Of a stretch of 64,000 nt of DNA, positions 24,977-35,602 are shown one piece after another. The notes under the pieces were generated by a model, which was not told the DNA's origin, made no database searches, and was given only the letters and a program-made list of their open reading frames with translations. A program made the position numbers and the translations under genes. Location: the NCBI RefSeq assembly GCF_021026335.1, contig NZ_JAJNCY010000005.1:124001-188000 (forward strand), given 5' to 3'. The stretch comes from Rhizobium sp. C1. GTDB lineage: Bacteria > Pseudomonadota > Alphaproteobacteria > Rhizobiales > Rhizobiaceae. Position 1 is the stretch's first letter. The number at the start of each line of letters is the position of its first letter.

Positions 24977-25011
24977 GCCGGATTTCCGGTCCGGTCATGG
25001 GAGGAGAGACA

Positions 25012-26112
25012 ATGACGGCAAGCATCGACATCAACAAAGTGACCAAGCAGTTCGGTTCGCTGACCGTTCTCGATGAACTGTCGCTTTCCATTCCAGCCAA
25101 CGAGTTCGTGGTCTTCCTCGGACCGTCCGGCTGCGGGAAGTCGACGCTGTTGCGCATGATCGCCGGGCTTGAGAGCGTCGATGCCGGCGAGATCCTCATC
25201 AATGGCGAGCGCATCGACAACCAGCCGCCCGGCCAGCGCGGCGTGGCCATGGTGTTCCAGTCTTATGCGCTCTACCCGCACATGACCGTGCGCGACAACA
25301 TGGCGTTCGGCCTGAAGAACATCTCGGTCGAACGCTCCGTCATCGATGCGCGCATTGCCGAAGCCGCCCGCATGCTGGAAATCGGTCACCTGCTCGACCG
25401 CAAGCCGGGACAGCTCTCCGGCGGCCAGCGCCAGCGTGTCGCGATCGGCCGCGCGGTGGTCAAGGAGCCGAAGGCTTTCCTGTTCGATGAGCCGCTTTCG
25501 AACCTTGACGCAGCGCTTCGTACCCGCACCCGCATCGAGCTTGCCCAGCTGCACCAGCGTCTGAAATCGACCATGATCTTCGTCACCCACGACCAGATCG
25601 AGGCGATGACGCTCGCAGACCGCATTGTCGTCATGAACAACCGCAAGATCGAGCAGATCGGCGCGCCGATGGAGATCTACAACCGACCTGCCACGCGTTT
25701 CGTCGCCGGTTTTGTCGGTGCACCGGCGATGAATTTCCTGCCCGTGAAGATCAGGGCCGAAGGCGGGCTCGTCGTTGCGGAGAGCGGTGCAGGTCTCAGG
25801 ATCGCGACGGCCATTGCGGCAGAGGGGCTTCCGGGCGGCGATTACGAACTCGGCATTCGCTCCGAACATGTTCGCATCACACAACCCGCCCCCGATGCCG
25901 CGGAAGGTATCGTCGACGTGCTCGAGCGGCTTGGCGAACGGACACTGGTCTATGTGCGACTCGGAGACGGCCACCAGATCGTCGGCTCGGACAGCGGCGA
26001 CAGCCGCGTCGCCGTCGGCGACCGGGTGGGCCTGGCCTTCGAGGGCGCCAAAGCCCATCTGTTTGAGGCCGCGGGTCGGGCCTGGCACGGCCAGGAGGGT
26101 GGCCATGGCTGA
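25012..26112 (+). CDS. Carbohydrate ABC transporter ATPase (MsmK/UgpC type)
   Basis: A 366-residue ATPase. Walker A GPSGCGKST is at about 38-46, the Q-loop in MVFQSYALYPHM, the signature LSGGQRQRV, Walker B AFLFDEPLSNLD and the switch His in TVFVTHDQIE-like FVTHDQIE. A TOBE-type C-terminal domain (235-366) is present, as in sugar importers. ATG 25012 follows GGAGGAGA; an in-frame ATG at 24997 overlaps that site and is rejected. It energises the permeases encoded next; the first permease overlaps its end by 8 nt. Confidence 0.94.
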   Translation: MTASIDINKVTKQFGSLTVLDELSLSIPANEFVVFLGPSGCGKSTLLRMIAGLESVDAGEILINGERIDNQPPGQRGVAMVFQSYALYPHMTVRDNMAFGLKNISVERSVIDARIAEAARMLEIGHLLDRKPGQLSGGQRQRVAIGRAVVKEPKAFLFDEPLSNLDAALRTRTRIELAQLHQRLKSTMIFVTHDQIEAMTLADRIVVMNNRKIEQIGAPMEIYNRPATRFVAGFVGAPAMNFLPVKIRAEGGLVVAESGAGLRIATAIAAEGLPGGDYELGIRSEHVRITQPAPDAAEGIVDVLERLGERTLVYVRLGDGHQIVGSDSGDSRVAVGDRVGLAFEGAKAHLFEAAGRAWHGQEGGHG

Positions 26113-27025
26113 GCCGCTGACCGCCACCGCCGGAAACGGCTCTCGCGCCAAGAGCGTCGACATCTATGCGCCGCAATGGCGTAACTTCCTCTTCGTCGCG
26201 CCCTACCTCTTCATCTTCGCCGCTTTCCTGGTCTTTCCCCTCTTTTGGGGCGTCTGGCTATCGTTCCACAAGGCAGACACCTTCTCGTCAGGCCGCTTCA
26301 TCGGTTTCGACAACTATGTCCGGCTCTTCCGGGACGGCATCTTCCTGCAGTCGATCTGGAACACGTTCTACTTCGTGTTTCTCACGGTTCCGGCACTCGC
26401 CCTGATCGGCCTGTTCCTGGCGCTCTGCCTCAACCGGCAGACCCGTAGTGCGGCGGTGCTGCGCACACTCTTCTTCTCGTCCTCGGTTCTGTCCGTCACC
26501 ATCGTCACGCTCATCTGGCGCATCGTCTACATTCCGGACATGGGCCTGCTGTCGATGATCTATGGGTTCTTCGGGGCAAAGGCACCCGCCTTCCTGTCGG
26601 ACCCTGACCTTGCGATGATCGGCATCGCGATTGCCACGGTCTGGTGGTGCATCGGCCTGCCGATGATGCTCTTCCTTTCAGCGCTCCAACAGATCCCGCA
26701 GGACATTTATGAGGCGGCAGCGCTCGACAATGCCAATCGCTGGCAGACGCTGCGCTCCATCACACTGCCCTCGATCAAGCGAACATTCGTCCTCGTGGTC
26801 ATCATCCAGATCGTCTTCCAGTTCCAGCTCTTCGGACAGGCTTGGCTGATGACCAAAGGTGGCCCCAACAACCTGACCAAGCCGATCGTGCTCTACATCT
26901 ACAACACGGCGTTCCAGCGCTGGGATATCGGCATGGGTGCGGCGGCCTCGGAAATCCTGTTCCTGCTGATCCTTGTTGCCGCGATGGCGCAGTTTCTCCT
27001 CACCCGCAGAAAGGCAGATGCGTGA
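26105..27025 (+). CDS. Carbohydrate ABC transporter permease (MalF/UgpA type)
   Basis: A 306-residue inner-membrane protein with about six hydrophobic helices, beginning with FLFVAPYLFIFAAFLVFPLF. The EAA loop that contacts the ATPase is EAAALDNANRWQTLRSITLPS. ATG 26105 sits inside the ATPase gene end; a longer reading frame from 25775 is an artefact of that overlap. It pairs with the next permease, whose ATG overlaps this stop (GTGATG). Confidence 0.94.
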   Translation: MAEPLTATAGNGSRAKSVDIYAPQWRNFLFVAPYLFIFAAFLVFPLFWGVWLSFHKADTFSSGRFIGFDNYVRLFRDGIFLQSIWNTFYFVFLTVPALALIGLFLALCLNRQTRSAAVLRTLFFSSSVLSVTIVTLIWRIVYIPDMGLLSMIYGFFGAKAPAFLSDPDLAMIGIAIATVWWCIGLPMMLFLSALQQIPQDIYEAAALDNANRWQTLRSITLPSIKRTFVLVVIIQIVFQFQLFGQAWLMTKGGPNNLTKPIVLYIYNTAFQRWDIGMGAAASEILFLLILVAAMAQFLLTRRKADA

Positions 27026-27873
27026 TGGCTTCGCACAGCGCTGAAATCCGCGGCAGATCCTTTGGCGACAGGCTTCTCTTCGGCCTCGTGATCCTTCTGG
27101 CGCTCGCCATGGCCGGGCCGGTACTCTACGTCATCGCGCTGTCGCTCAAGGACAACAAGGAGCTGATGGTCGATCCGCATTCGGTCTTCCATATGCCCTA
27201 CACGATCAAGAACTATATCGACACGATCGGCACGTCGAACGTGTTTTCCTGGGTGCTCAACAGCTTCATCGTCGCCGGTGGGTTGACCGTGCTGACGCTC
27301 ATCCTGTCGTCGCTGGCCGGCTACGGCTTCGCGCGGCTGAACTTTCCGGGCCGCGATGCGCTCTTCGTGATCGTGCTTCTGGGACTTGCCGTGCCGGAAC
27401 AGGCAGTGCTGATCGCCCGCCACCAGATCTTCAGCTGGCTCGGCCTCCACAATACCTATCCGGGCCTGATCCTGCCGGGTCTCTCCAGCGCCTTCGGCGT
27501 GTTCCTGATGACGCAATATTTCCGCGCCATCCCGAAGGAACTGGACGAGGCCGCGATCCTCGACAACGCGAGCCGCTTCCGCGTCTTCTGGAAGGTGCTG
27601 CTGCCGCTGACCGTGCCGGCTCAGGCAACGCTCGGCATCTTCACCTTCCTCGGCGCGTGGAACGACTATTTCTGGCCGCTGATCTCGGCGACCAAGAAGG
27701 AAATGTTCACGCTGACGGTTGGGATTGCCTCGACGCAGCAGAATTTCGCCCAGTCGCAAGGTATCGGCTTTCTGATGGCGCAGGCGGTCTTCGCAGGCGC
27801 GCCCATTCTGATCATCTATCTGTTTTTCCAGAAATATATCGTCACCGCCGTTTCTGGAGCGGCGGTCCGGTGA
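27025..27873 (+). CDS. Carbohydrate ABC transporter permease (MalG/UgpE type)
   Basis: A 282-residue inner-membrane partner of the preceding permease. It has six predicted helices and the EAA motif DEAAILDNASRFRVFWKVLLP. The C-terminal QKYIVTAVSGAAVR is typical of MalG-type permeases. The start overlaps the previous stop, so the two are coupled. A longer upstream reading frame from 26842 overlaps the first permease and is not real. Confidence 0.94.
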   Translation: MASHSAEIRGRSFGDRLLFGLVILLALAMAGPVLYVIALSLKDNKELMVDPHSVFHMPYTIKNYIDTIGTSNVFSWVLNSFIVAGGLTVLTLILSSLAGYGFARLNFPGRDALFVIVLLGLAVPEQAVLIARHQIFSWLGLHNTYPGLILPGLSSAFGVFLMTQYFRAIPKELDEAAILDNASRFRVFWKVLLPLTVPAQATLGIFTFLGAWNDYFWPLISATKKEMFTLTVGIASTQQNFAQSQGIGFLMAQAVFAGAPILIIYLFFQKYIVTAVSGAAVR

Positions 27874-27963
27874 GGCAATGCGGCGGGCACGCAAAAAGCC
27901 CGGCGTTTGAGGGAACGGCGTCGTTCACAGATGGACGACGAAAATCAAACAGGAGGAAATGAG

Positions 27964-29283
27964 ATGACCTTGAGGAAACTGTTTTTCGCCACCATCTCCG
28001 CTGCGGCGGTCATGATGGCATCGCCGAGCTTCGCGGCAACCGAATTGCAGGTTCAGCGCTTCTTCGGCGCCTGCGATGCCGATTTCGGCAAGAACACCGA
28101 TGTCAGCAAGGCTGTTGGCGAATGCGGCATCATCACATCGCTGATCAACAAGTTTGCCGCCGACAATCCGGATATCAAGGTCAATGTGACCACCGTCGAA
28201 TGGCCCGGCTACGACCAGCTGACCGCGCAGTTCGCCTCGGGCGATGCGCCGGACATCGTCACCATCCATGAATCCGCACTGTCCGACTATCAGTCGAAGG
28301 GCCTGCTGATGCCGCTCGACGATCTGTTGAAGACCGTTGGGGTCACGCCGGACCAGTTTACCGATGCCGCCAAGCAGGGCGCTACGAAGGATGGCAAGAT
28401 CTACGGTCTGCCGCTCGACAACTGGACGATGCTCTACCACATCAACATGGGCCTCTTCAAACAGGCCGGCCTCGTCAATGCCGACGGCACGCCGATGCTG
28501 CCGAAGTCGCCGGAAGAACTCCTGGCGCAGGCCGAGCAATTCAAGCAGAAGACGGGCAAGCCCTATTTCGTGCAGAACCTCGCCAATGAGACTGCCCTCT
28601 TCACGCGCAATCTCTACACCTATCTCTTCCAGCAGAATTCCGACTTCTTCGCCGACCCGAAGAAGGTGAAGTTCAACACGCCGGAGGCCAAGAAGGTCGT
28701 CGAGATGTACAAGGCGATCTATGACAAGGACTACACGACCAAGAACCTCGACTATGCCGGCGCCATCAATGCGTTCCTCGCTGGTGAAGGTGGCGTTCAG
28801 CTGAACGGGACCTGGGTGGTGGGCGACTATAATGCCCAGTCAGAAAAGCCCGGCACCGCGCTCAACAAGGGCGGCTATGCGGTCTATCCCTATCCGCAGC
28901 TGTTTTCCGGCGCGCATGCGCAATATGCCGACGGCCACACCTGGGCAGTTTCCAAGAAGGATCGTACGCCTGAACAGACAGCCGCCATCGGCAAATTCCT
29001 GAAGTTCTTCGCCGACAACGACTTCGAATGGTCGCGCACCGGTCACCTGCCGGCCTACAAGGCCGTGATCGACTCCGCCAAGTTCAAGGCCCTGCCGCAT
29101 CGCGACACGATTGCTGCCATCGCCACGCTCGGTAAGCCGCTGCCGTCTCAGGTTCAGCGCCAGTTCGCAATCCAGGACATCGTGGGTGAAGAAATGAGCG
29201 CCGCGGTCTCCGGCCAGAAGCCAGTCGACAAGGCGCTTGCGGATATGGAAAGCCGCGTCAACGAACTGCTCGCCAATCTTTGA
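27964..29283 (+). CDS. Carbohydrate ABC transporter substrate-binding protein
   Basis: A 439-residue family-1 extracellular solute-binding protein. The signal peptide MTLRKLFFATISAAAVMMAS ends near ASPSFA-ATE. The mature part has ITSLINKFAADNPDIKVNV and YDQLTAQFASGDAPDIVTIH, typical of sugar-binding lobes. ATG 27964 follows AGGAGGAAAT. It is last in the operon with GH51, so the ligand is probably an arabinofuranose-containing saccharide. A strong terminator follows. Confidence 0.93.
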   Translation: MTLRKLFFATISAAAVMMASPSFAATELQVQRFFGACDADFGKNTDVSKAVGECGIITSLINKFAADNPDIKVNVTTVEWPGYDQLTAQFASGDAPDIVTIHESALSDYQSKGLLMPLDDLLKTVGVTPDQFTDAAKQGATKDGKIYGLPLDNWTMLYHINMGLFKQAGLVNADGTPMLPKSPEELLAQAEQFKQKTGKPYFVQNLANETALFTRNLYTYLFQQNSDFFADPKKVKFNTPEAKKVVEMYKAIYDKDYTTKNLDYAGAINAFLAGEGGVQLNGTWVVGDYNAQSEKPGTALNKGGYAVYPYPQLFSGAHAQYADGHTWAVSKKDRTPEQTAAIGKFLKFFADNDFEWSRTGHLPAYKAVIDSAKFKALPHRDTIAAIATLGKPLPSQVQRQFAIQDIVGEEMSAAVSGQKPVDKALADMESRVNELLANL

Positions 29284-29312
29284 TCGGCTAGCTTTACGGC
29301 CCCCGCCGTATC

Positions 29313-29357
29313 CCGCGTCGCGCCCTCCCTCCCGGAGACGCGGCGCGGTTTTTTTTC
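29313..29357. terminator. Terminator between the convergent arabinose operons
   Basis: A 7-bp stem CCGCGTC (29313-29319) / GACGCGG (29337-29343) is followed shortly by eight T residues (29349-29356). It best serves the plus-strand operon; the opposing ATPase gene ends at 29374. Confidence 0.75.
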
Positions 29358-29373
29358 GCGTGTTACTAAGGCT

Positions 29374-30467
<1,094 letters not shown>

Positions 30468-30471
<4 letters not shown>

Positions 30472-32414
30472 TGCGCCGGGAACCAGACGAGCATCGCGCC
30501 CGGCTCGCGGTTGTCCCACAGGTGATAGGGCACGAGTCGCACCTTGGCCGGCTCCGCCTCAGGCGGCGCGCTGCGGTAGAGCGCGTTGCCCCAATCCTCG
30601 GTCGTGTTACGGCGAACCTCGAGATCGAGCGCCAAGGCGCCGTTCAACTCGTCCAGAACCGCAGTACCGGCGACATTCGGGGTTTCACCGATGCGGAACG
30701 TGCTGAGATCGGCGCCATTGTCCACCTCTTCTGCGCAGTAGACCAGCGGACCGCGCATCAGCGAGACACGGCCTGCATCCTGCCGGACCTTGGGATGCGC
30801 GTAGAGCGGACGAAGCGCCAGCGGCAGGTCGAGCACGATGGCGTCGCCATCCTGCCATTCCCGCTCGATCCGGGCGTAACCATCTACCTCGACGGCCTTG
30901 AGATCGATCCGCTCACCGTTGAGAGCCAGCGTCGCGCCTTGCGCCCATTCCGGGATGCGCAGCGACAGCGTGAAGCGCGTGGATGCCGCCAGGCCAAGCG
31001 AGAGGTAAACGCTACCCTCATAAGGATAGGCCGTCTTCTGGGTGAGCTTGACCTTCGCTCCGCCGGCCAGATCAAAGCTCGCCGTGCTCTCGCCATAGAG
31101 GTGCACGGCGATATCCTTGTCCGAGGCCGCATACATGTAGGAGCCGACGGAGGCGACGAGGCGCGCGATGTTCGGCGGGCAGCAGGGGCAATGGTGCCAT
31201 TTCCAGCGATGGTGCTTGCCGGTCGATTCCAGCGGGTTGTCGTAGAAGAAGGTCTTGCCGTCCAGCGAAAGGCCCGTCAGCGCGCCGTTGTAGAGCGCCT
31301 GTTCCATGATATCGGCGAAGCGGCGGTTCGGTCCGCGCCCCAGCATGCGGCTTGCCCAGAAGACGAGCGCGACGGAAGCGCAGGTTTCGGCATAGGCGGT
31401 GTCGTTGGGCAGGTCGTAATAGTCGGTAAAGCCTTCGTTGCTGGCCGACGGGCCGATGCCGCCGGTGATATACATCTGCTTCGTGGTCACGTCGTCCCAC
31501 AAGGTTTCCAGCGCCGATGTCAGGCTGTCATCGCGATATTCCGTCGCGAGATCGGCCATGCCGGAATAAAGGTACATGGCGCGCACGGCGTGTCCGACAA
31601 CCTTCTTCTGCTCACGCACCGGCAGGTGCGACTGGCTGTATTCGTAAGTGCCGAACACCTGGTTCTTCGGGTCGCGACCGTCCCGGCGTGCTTCCTCGTC
31701 GAAGAAATGCGGCTGCGTACCACGCTCGTCGACGAAGAATTTCGACAGGTCCAGATATTTCGTTTCACCGGTCACGCGGGCAAGCTTGACAAGGGCTAGT
31801 TCGATCTCCGGATGGCCGCAATAGCCCGGCAGCTGGTCCTCACCGTGACCGAAGACGGTCAGCATGTAATCGACATAGCGGCACATGATGTCGAGGAACT
31901 TGCGCTTGCCGGTCGCCTGGAAATAGGCCACCGCCGCCTCGATCATGTGGCCGGCGCAGTAGAGCTCGTGATGATCCCGCAGATTGGTCCAGCGGCGGCC
32001 GGGCGCGACGCGCTGAAACCAGCTGTTTACATAGCCGTCTTCCTGCTGCAGCTTTCCATAGAGATCGATGATCTCGTCGGCCCGTCTTTCCAGCTCGGCA
32101 TTCGGCTTGCGATAAAGCGCATAGGCGATCGTTTCGATCGATTTGGCGAAATCGCTGTCCCAGAACATCTGCGTCGACACGCGCGCCTTGTATTCCGATT
32201 CCGGCACGGAAGGGCTCATGGCGTGATAGGGAATGACGAGGCCGGGGCTGGGCTGCGTCACGTCGATGGCCTGCAGCATGCCTGCACCTATGCAGCGGTC
32301 GAGCAGGATGGCGGCGGTGGAGTCGCAGACGGCGTCCTGCCACCTGCCCCAGAAGCCGCCAACGGACACCGCCGGCACCGGCAAGGGGCGGAACTGTTTC
32401 GAGGTCGAGGTCAT
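30468..32414 (-). CDS. Beta-L-arabinofuranosidase, GH127
   Basis: A 648-residue retaining glycosidase that would release beta-L-arabinofuranose, as found in hydroxyproline-rich plant glycoproteins (extensin). Zn/nucleophile residues of the HypBA1 family have counterparts: E343 and C345 in YAETCASVAL, and C411 and C412 in HHCPCCPPNIARL. An (alpha/alpha)6-barrel part (1-430) is followed by beta-sandwich domains. No signal peptide is seen, so it is cytoplasmic and acts on imported sugar. It lies between the permeases and the ATPase. Plant cell-wall arabinosides as substrate fit a root-associated lifestyle. Confidence 0.92.
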
Positions 32415-32427
32415 CCCGATATCCTTT

Positions 32428-33291
32428 TCATTTCACTGCGCCGGCTGTCAGGCCGCGCATGTAGTAGCGTTGAAGCAGCAGAAAAACGATGACGCAGGGT
32501 ATGATCATGACGACCACACCGGCCTGCACCGCTCCCCAGTTGATGGAACCCAGCCGGCCGACCCGCACCGCCGTCATCAGGACGGGCAGCGTATATTCGT
32601 CGTTGCTGGACAGGAAAATGAGGGCTGCGAGGAACTCGTTCCACGCATTGAGAAAGGCGAAGATCGCCACGGTCGCCACGCCCGGCATGACGAGCGGCAG
32701 GAGCACGCGCGTCAGGAGCTTCAGATCGCGCACGCCGTCGACACGCGCCGCTTCCTCGATTTCCTTCGGCACGGCGTCGAACGCATTGCGCATCATGAAA
32801 ACCGAAAAGGGCAGCTGGAGTGTGACATAGACGAGCGTGAGACCGAAAAGCGAATTGTTCAGTTTCAACTTGGCAAGCATGATGAAAAGCGGCGTCAGGA
32901 TCGACTGGAACGGGATCATCAGCGTCGCCATCAGCAGCACGAAGAGCACGTTCTTCATCGGAAAGCGGTGTCGCGAAAAACCGTAGCCGGCTAACAGGCT
33001 GATGACGACTGTGATCAGCGCGGTCGAAAGCGAGACGATCAGCGAGTTTATCGTGTGCTGCCAGATGCCCGCGCCAAACGTATCGAGTGCGCGATAGGCA
33101 TCGAGCGAGAAGCCGTTTGTCGGCCATGGCGGGATCGGCGGCGAGGACGCCTCCTGCCCAGCCCGGAACGAGCCAAGAAAGGCGACGAGGAAGGGCGTCA
33201 GAAACAGCAGCGACAGAACGGACGCGCTGCCGTGAAAGGCGAAGATGCCGAGGACGCGGCGGCGTTGGAAAGACTTGCGCGCCTGTGTCAT
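32428..33291 (-). CDS. Carbohydrate ABC transporter permease (MalG type)
   Basis: A 287-residue inner-membrane protein. It has the first helix FHGSASVLSLLFLTPFLVAFLG and the EAA loop EEAARVDGVRDLKLLTRVLLP; the end QRYYMRGLTAGAVK is typical of the family. Its start overlaps the stop of the partner permease by 4 nt. It is part of the GH127 operon importer. Confidence 0.93.
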   Translation of the reverse strand: MTQARKSFQRRRVLGIFAFHGSASVLSLLFLTPFLVAFLGSFRAGQEASSPPIPPWPTNGFSLDAYRALDTFGAGIWQHTINSLIVSLSTALITVVISLLAGYGFSRHRFPMKNVLFVLLMATLMIPFQSILTPLFIMLAKLKLNNSLFGLTLVYVTLQLPFSVFMMRNAFDAVPKEIEEAARVDGVRDLKLLTRVLLPLVMPGVATVAIFAFLNAWNEFLAALIFLSSNDEYTLPVLMTAVRVGRLGSINWGAVQAGVVVMIIPCVIVFLLLQRYYMRGLTAGAVK

Positions 33292-34223
33292 GCCCGTTCC
33301 CCCTTGTCGCGCAGCAGCCAGAACTGGGCGAGGCTCAGCACCAGAAGAATGACGAGAACCGCAATCGACAGCGCCGCGCCATAACCGAGATTGAACGACA
33401 CGAAGGACTGGTTGACGATATAATAGACGATGGAAATCATGCGGTTCTGCGGTCCGCCGCTGGTCATGATGTAGAACTGGTCAAAGGCGAGGATCGAGCC
33501 TGTGACGGACAGGACGAGCGCCAGCGCCAGCGTCTTGCGCATCAGCGGCAGTGTCAGATAGCGAAAGCGCTGCCAGCGCTTGGCACCGTCGATGCGAGTC
33601 GCCTCGACCAGTTCAGCCGGGATCGATTGCAGGCCGGTCAGAAGGATGATCATGGTGAAGCCCGCAATCTTCCACACCACCATGGCGATGATGGTCCAGA
33701 AGGCGAGATCGAAGGTCGCCAGCAGATTGATGCGTCCGCTGGTCAGGCCAAGCTGCTCCAGAAGCGGCGAGAAAAAGCCGCTGTCGACATTGGAAAGCCA
33801 GGTCCAGAGCAGCGAGGCCGAGGCAAGCCCCACCACGACGGGCAGGAAGAAGAAGGTGCGATAGATCGGCACCGCGCGCCGCTTCTGCTCGACTAGCATC
33901 GCCATCGGAAAGGCAAAGGCGAAAATGACGACGGTTACGATGGCCGTGTAATAGGCAGTGAAGCCGAGTGCGCTGTAGAAACGCTCGTCGGAGAACATGC
34001 GGGTGTAATTGCGCAGACCGATCCATGTCGGCGCACCCAGCAACGGCCATTTGTGCAGGCTCATCCAGGCTGTGAACAGCACCGGGAACACGAAGAAGAC
34101 GAGCACCAGGATCATCGCCGGCGCGATGAAGAAAAGACCCTTCAGGGCTTCCTTCCTGCGCCTGTTCGGCCGATGGGCGCTCGCCTGCGGGCGTGTCTTT
34201 CCGGATGTACTTGTGGCGGTCAT
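33288..34223 (-). CDS. Carbohydrate ABC transporter permease (MalF type)
   Basis: An inner-membrane protein of about 311 residues. It has a basic cytoplasmic N-terminus (RPNRRRKEALKG), a first helix LFFIAPAMILVLVFFVFPVLF and the EAA loop VEATRIDGAKRWQRFRYLTLP. The start is uncertain: ATG 34223 (MTATSTSGK) and ATG 34250 are both possible and neither has a strong ribosome-binding site. It works with the MalG-type permease, the 34329 binding protein and the 29374 ATPase. Confidence 0.9.
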   Translation of the reverse strand: MTATSTSGKTRPQASAHRPNRRRKEALKGLFFIAPAMILVLVFFVFPVLFTAWMSLHKWPLLGAPTWIGLRNYTRMFSDERFYSALGFTAYYTAIVTVVIFAFAFPMAMLVEQKRRAVPIYRTFFFLPVVVGLASASLLWTWLSNVDSGFFSPLLEQLGLTSGRINLLATFDLAFWTIIAMVVWKIAGFTMIILLTGLQSIPAELVEATRIDGAKRWQRFRYLTLPLMRKTLALALVLSVTGSILAFDQFYIMTSGGPQNRMISIVYYIVNQSFVSFNLGYGAALSIAVLVILLVLSLAQFWLLRDKGERA

Positions 34224-34328
34224 GTCTTGAACTCGCACTGAGTATGGCATCAAGGATCTGTCGGGAGCCGGACACTGAAAGGTCCGGCCCCCGATGGGAC
34301 GCGGGATCGCCCCGGGAGGATCGTCACA

Positions 34329-35558
34329 TCACTGCGCGTCGTCGATGATCTGCTGCATCTGCGCCTGGGCGTCCGAGAAGGCCTTGTTCTCGTCGCCATA
34401 GATCGCGGCGTGGGTGAAGGCGGCCCAGGGACCGTTGGCGCTGTTGATCAGATCGTTGAACTGCAGCGTGTAGGGCGTCTTGGCGACCGCAATGGCATCG
34501 ACGCCGACCTTCATGCGCGGGTCGAGACCGGCGAGCACTTCATTGGCGAGATCGCCGCGCGTCGGCAGGCTGCCATACTTGGCCATGATCTTCTGGCCTT
34601 CCAGCGAATAGACATATTCGAGGAAGCCCTTCACCGCATCGAGCTTCTTGGTGCCCTTGGTGACGACAAAATTGTCGCCGCCGGCGAAGGATGAGGGCTT
34701 GCCGTCCACGCTCGGGATGAGCGTGACGCCGAAGTTCAGCTCCGGATGCTGGGTAATCAGCGTGCCGATCGAGAAGGCGCCGAGCGACTGCTGACCGATC
34801 TTGCCATTGGTGATCGAGAGGAAATTGGTGCCGTTGTCCGTCGCCGAACCCGGCGGGACGAGATCCTTCTTGACCATGTTGCGGTAGATGTCGACCGCCT
34901 TGCGCATTTGCGGCGTATCGAGCGTTGCCTTCTTGCCGTCCGCGGAGAGGATGTCGGCCCCGGCACCCCAGACGAGCGGAGTAAAGGTGAAGATCATGCA
35001 GCCGCCACAGCCGCCGCCGGAGAAGTAGAAGCCATAGGTATCCTTGCCGAGCGCGCGGATTTTCTCGGCATTGGCGGTGATCTCTTCCCAGGTCTTCGGC
35101 GCTTTGTCGGCATCAAGCCCTGCCTTTTTGTAGAGGTCCTTGTTCCAGGCAAAGATCGAGGTCTCGACGGAGAGCGGCATGCCGTAGATATGCCCTTCAT
35201 AGGTGCCGAGGCGCACATGCGAGGGCGACAGCGACTTGAAATAGGGCAGGCCCTCGGCCCATTTCGTCAGATCCTCAAGCTGGCCCGAGGCGGCGAAAGA
35301 CGGCGTGTAGATCAGATCGAGCGACAGCGCGTCAGGTGCCTGGCCGCCAGCTATTGCCGTGGCATATTTCTGCACGAGCTCGGAAAAGGGAACCTCGGTC
35401 AGCTCGACCTTGTCCTTGTGGCCGGCATTGAAGGCCTTGACCGTCTCCTTGAAACTGTCCCCGACGCCGGAACGGACCCACATCTGGATCGTATCCGCCC
35501 AGGCGGCCGGCGCAATCAGCATCGCGGCAAGCGTTGTCGTGGCAAGCAATTTTCTCAT
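34329..35558 (-). CDS. Sugar ABC transporter substrate-binding protein
   Basis: A 409-residue family-1 solute-binding protein. The signal peptide is MRKLLATTTLAAMLIAPAAWA, followed by the mature sequence DTIQMWVRSG. The mature protein has a typical PDALSLDLIYTPSFAASGQL lobe and an odd Gly/Cys-rich loop, FSGGGCGGCMIF, which may form a disulphide. ATG 35558 follows GGGAGGAAAT. In the GH127 operon it should bind a beta-arabinofuranoside. Confidence 0.93.
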   Translation of the reverse strand: MRKLLATTTLAAMLIAPAAWADTIQMWVRSGVGDSFKETVKAFNAGHKDKVELTEVPFSELVQKYATAIAGGQAPDALSLDLIYTPSFAASGQLEDLTKWAEGLPYFKSLSPSHVRLGTYEGHIYGMPLSVETSIFAWNKDLYKKAGLDADKAPKTWEEITANAEKIRALGKDTYGFYFSGGGCGGCMIFTFTPLVWGAGADILSADGKKATLDTPQMRKAVDIYRNMVKKDLVPPGSATDNGTNFLSITNGKIGQQSLGAFSIGTLITQHPELNFGVTLIPSVDGKPSSFAGGDNFVVTKGTKKLDAVKGFLEYVYSLEGQKIMAKYGSLPTRGDLANEVLAGLDPRMKVGVDAIAVAKTPYTLQFNDLINSANGPWAAFTHAAIYGDENKAFSDAQAQMQQIIDDAQ

Positions 35559-35602
35559 GATATTTCCTCCCAACAGGGGCTCTCCTCAGCCCGAAACTCT
35601 GT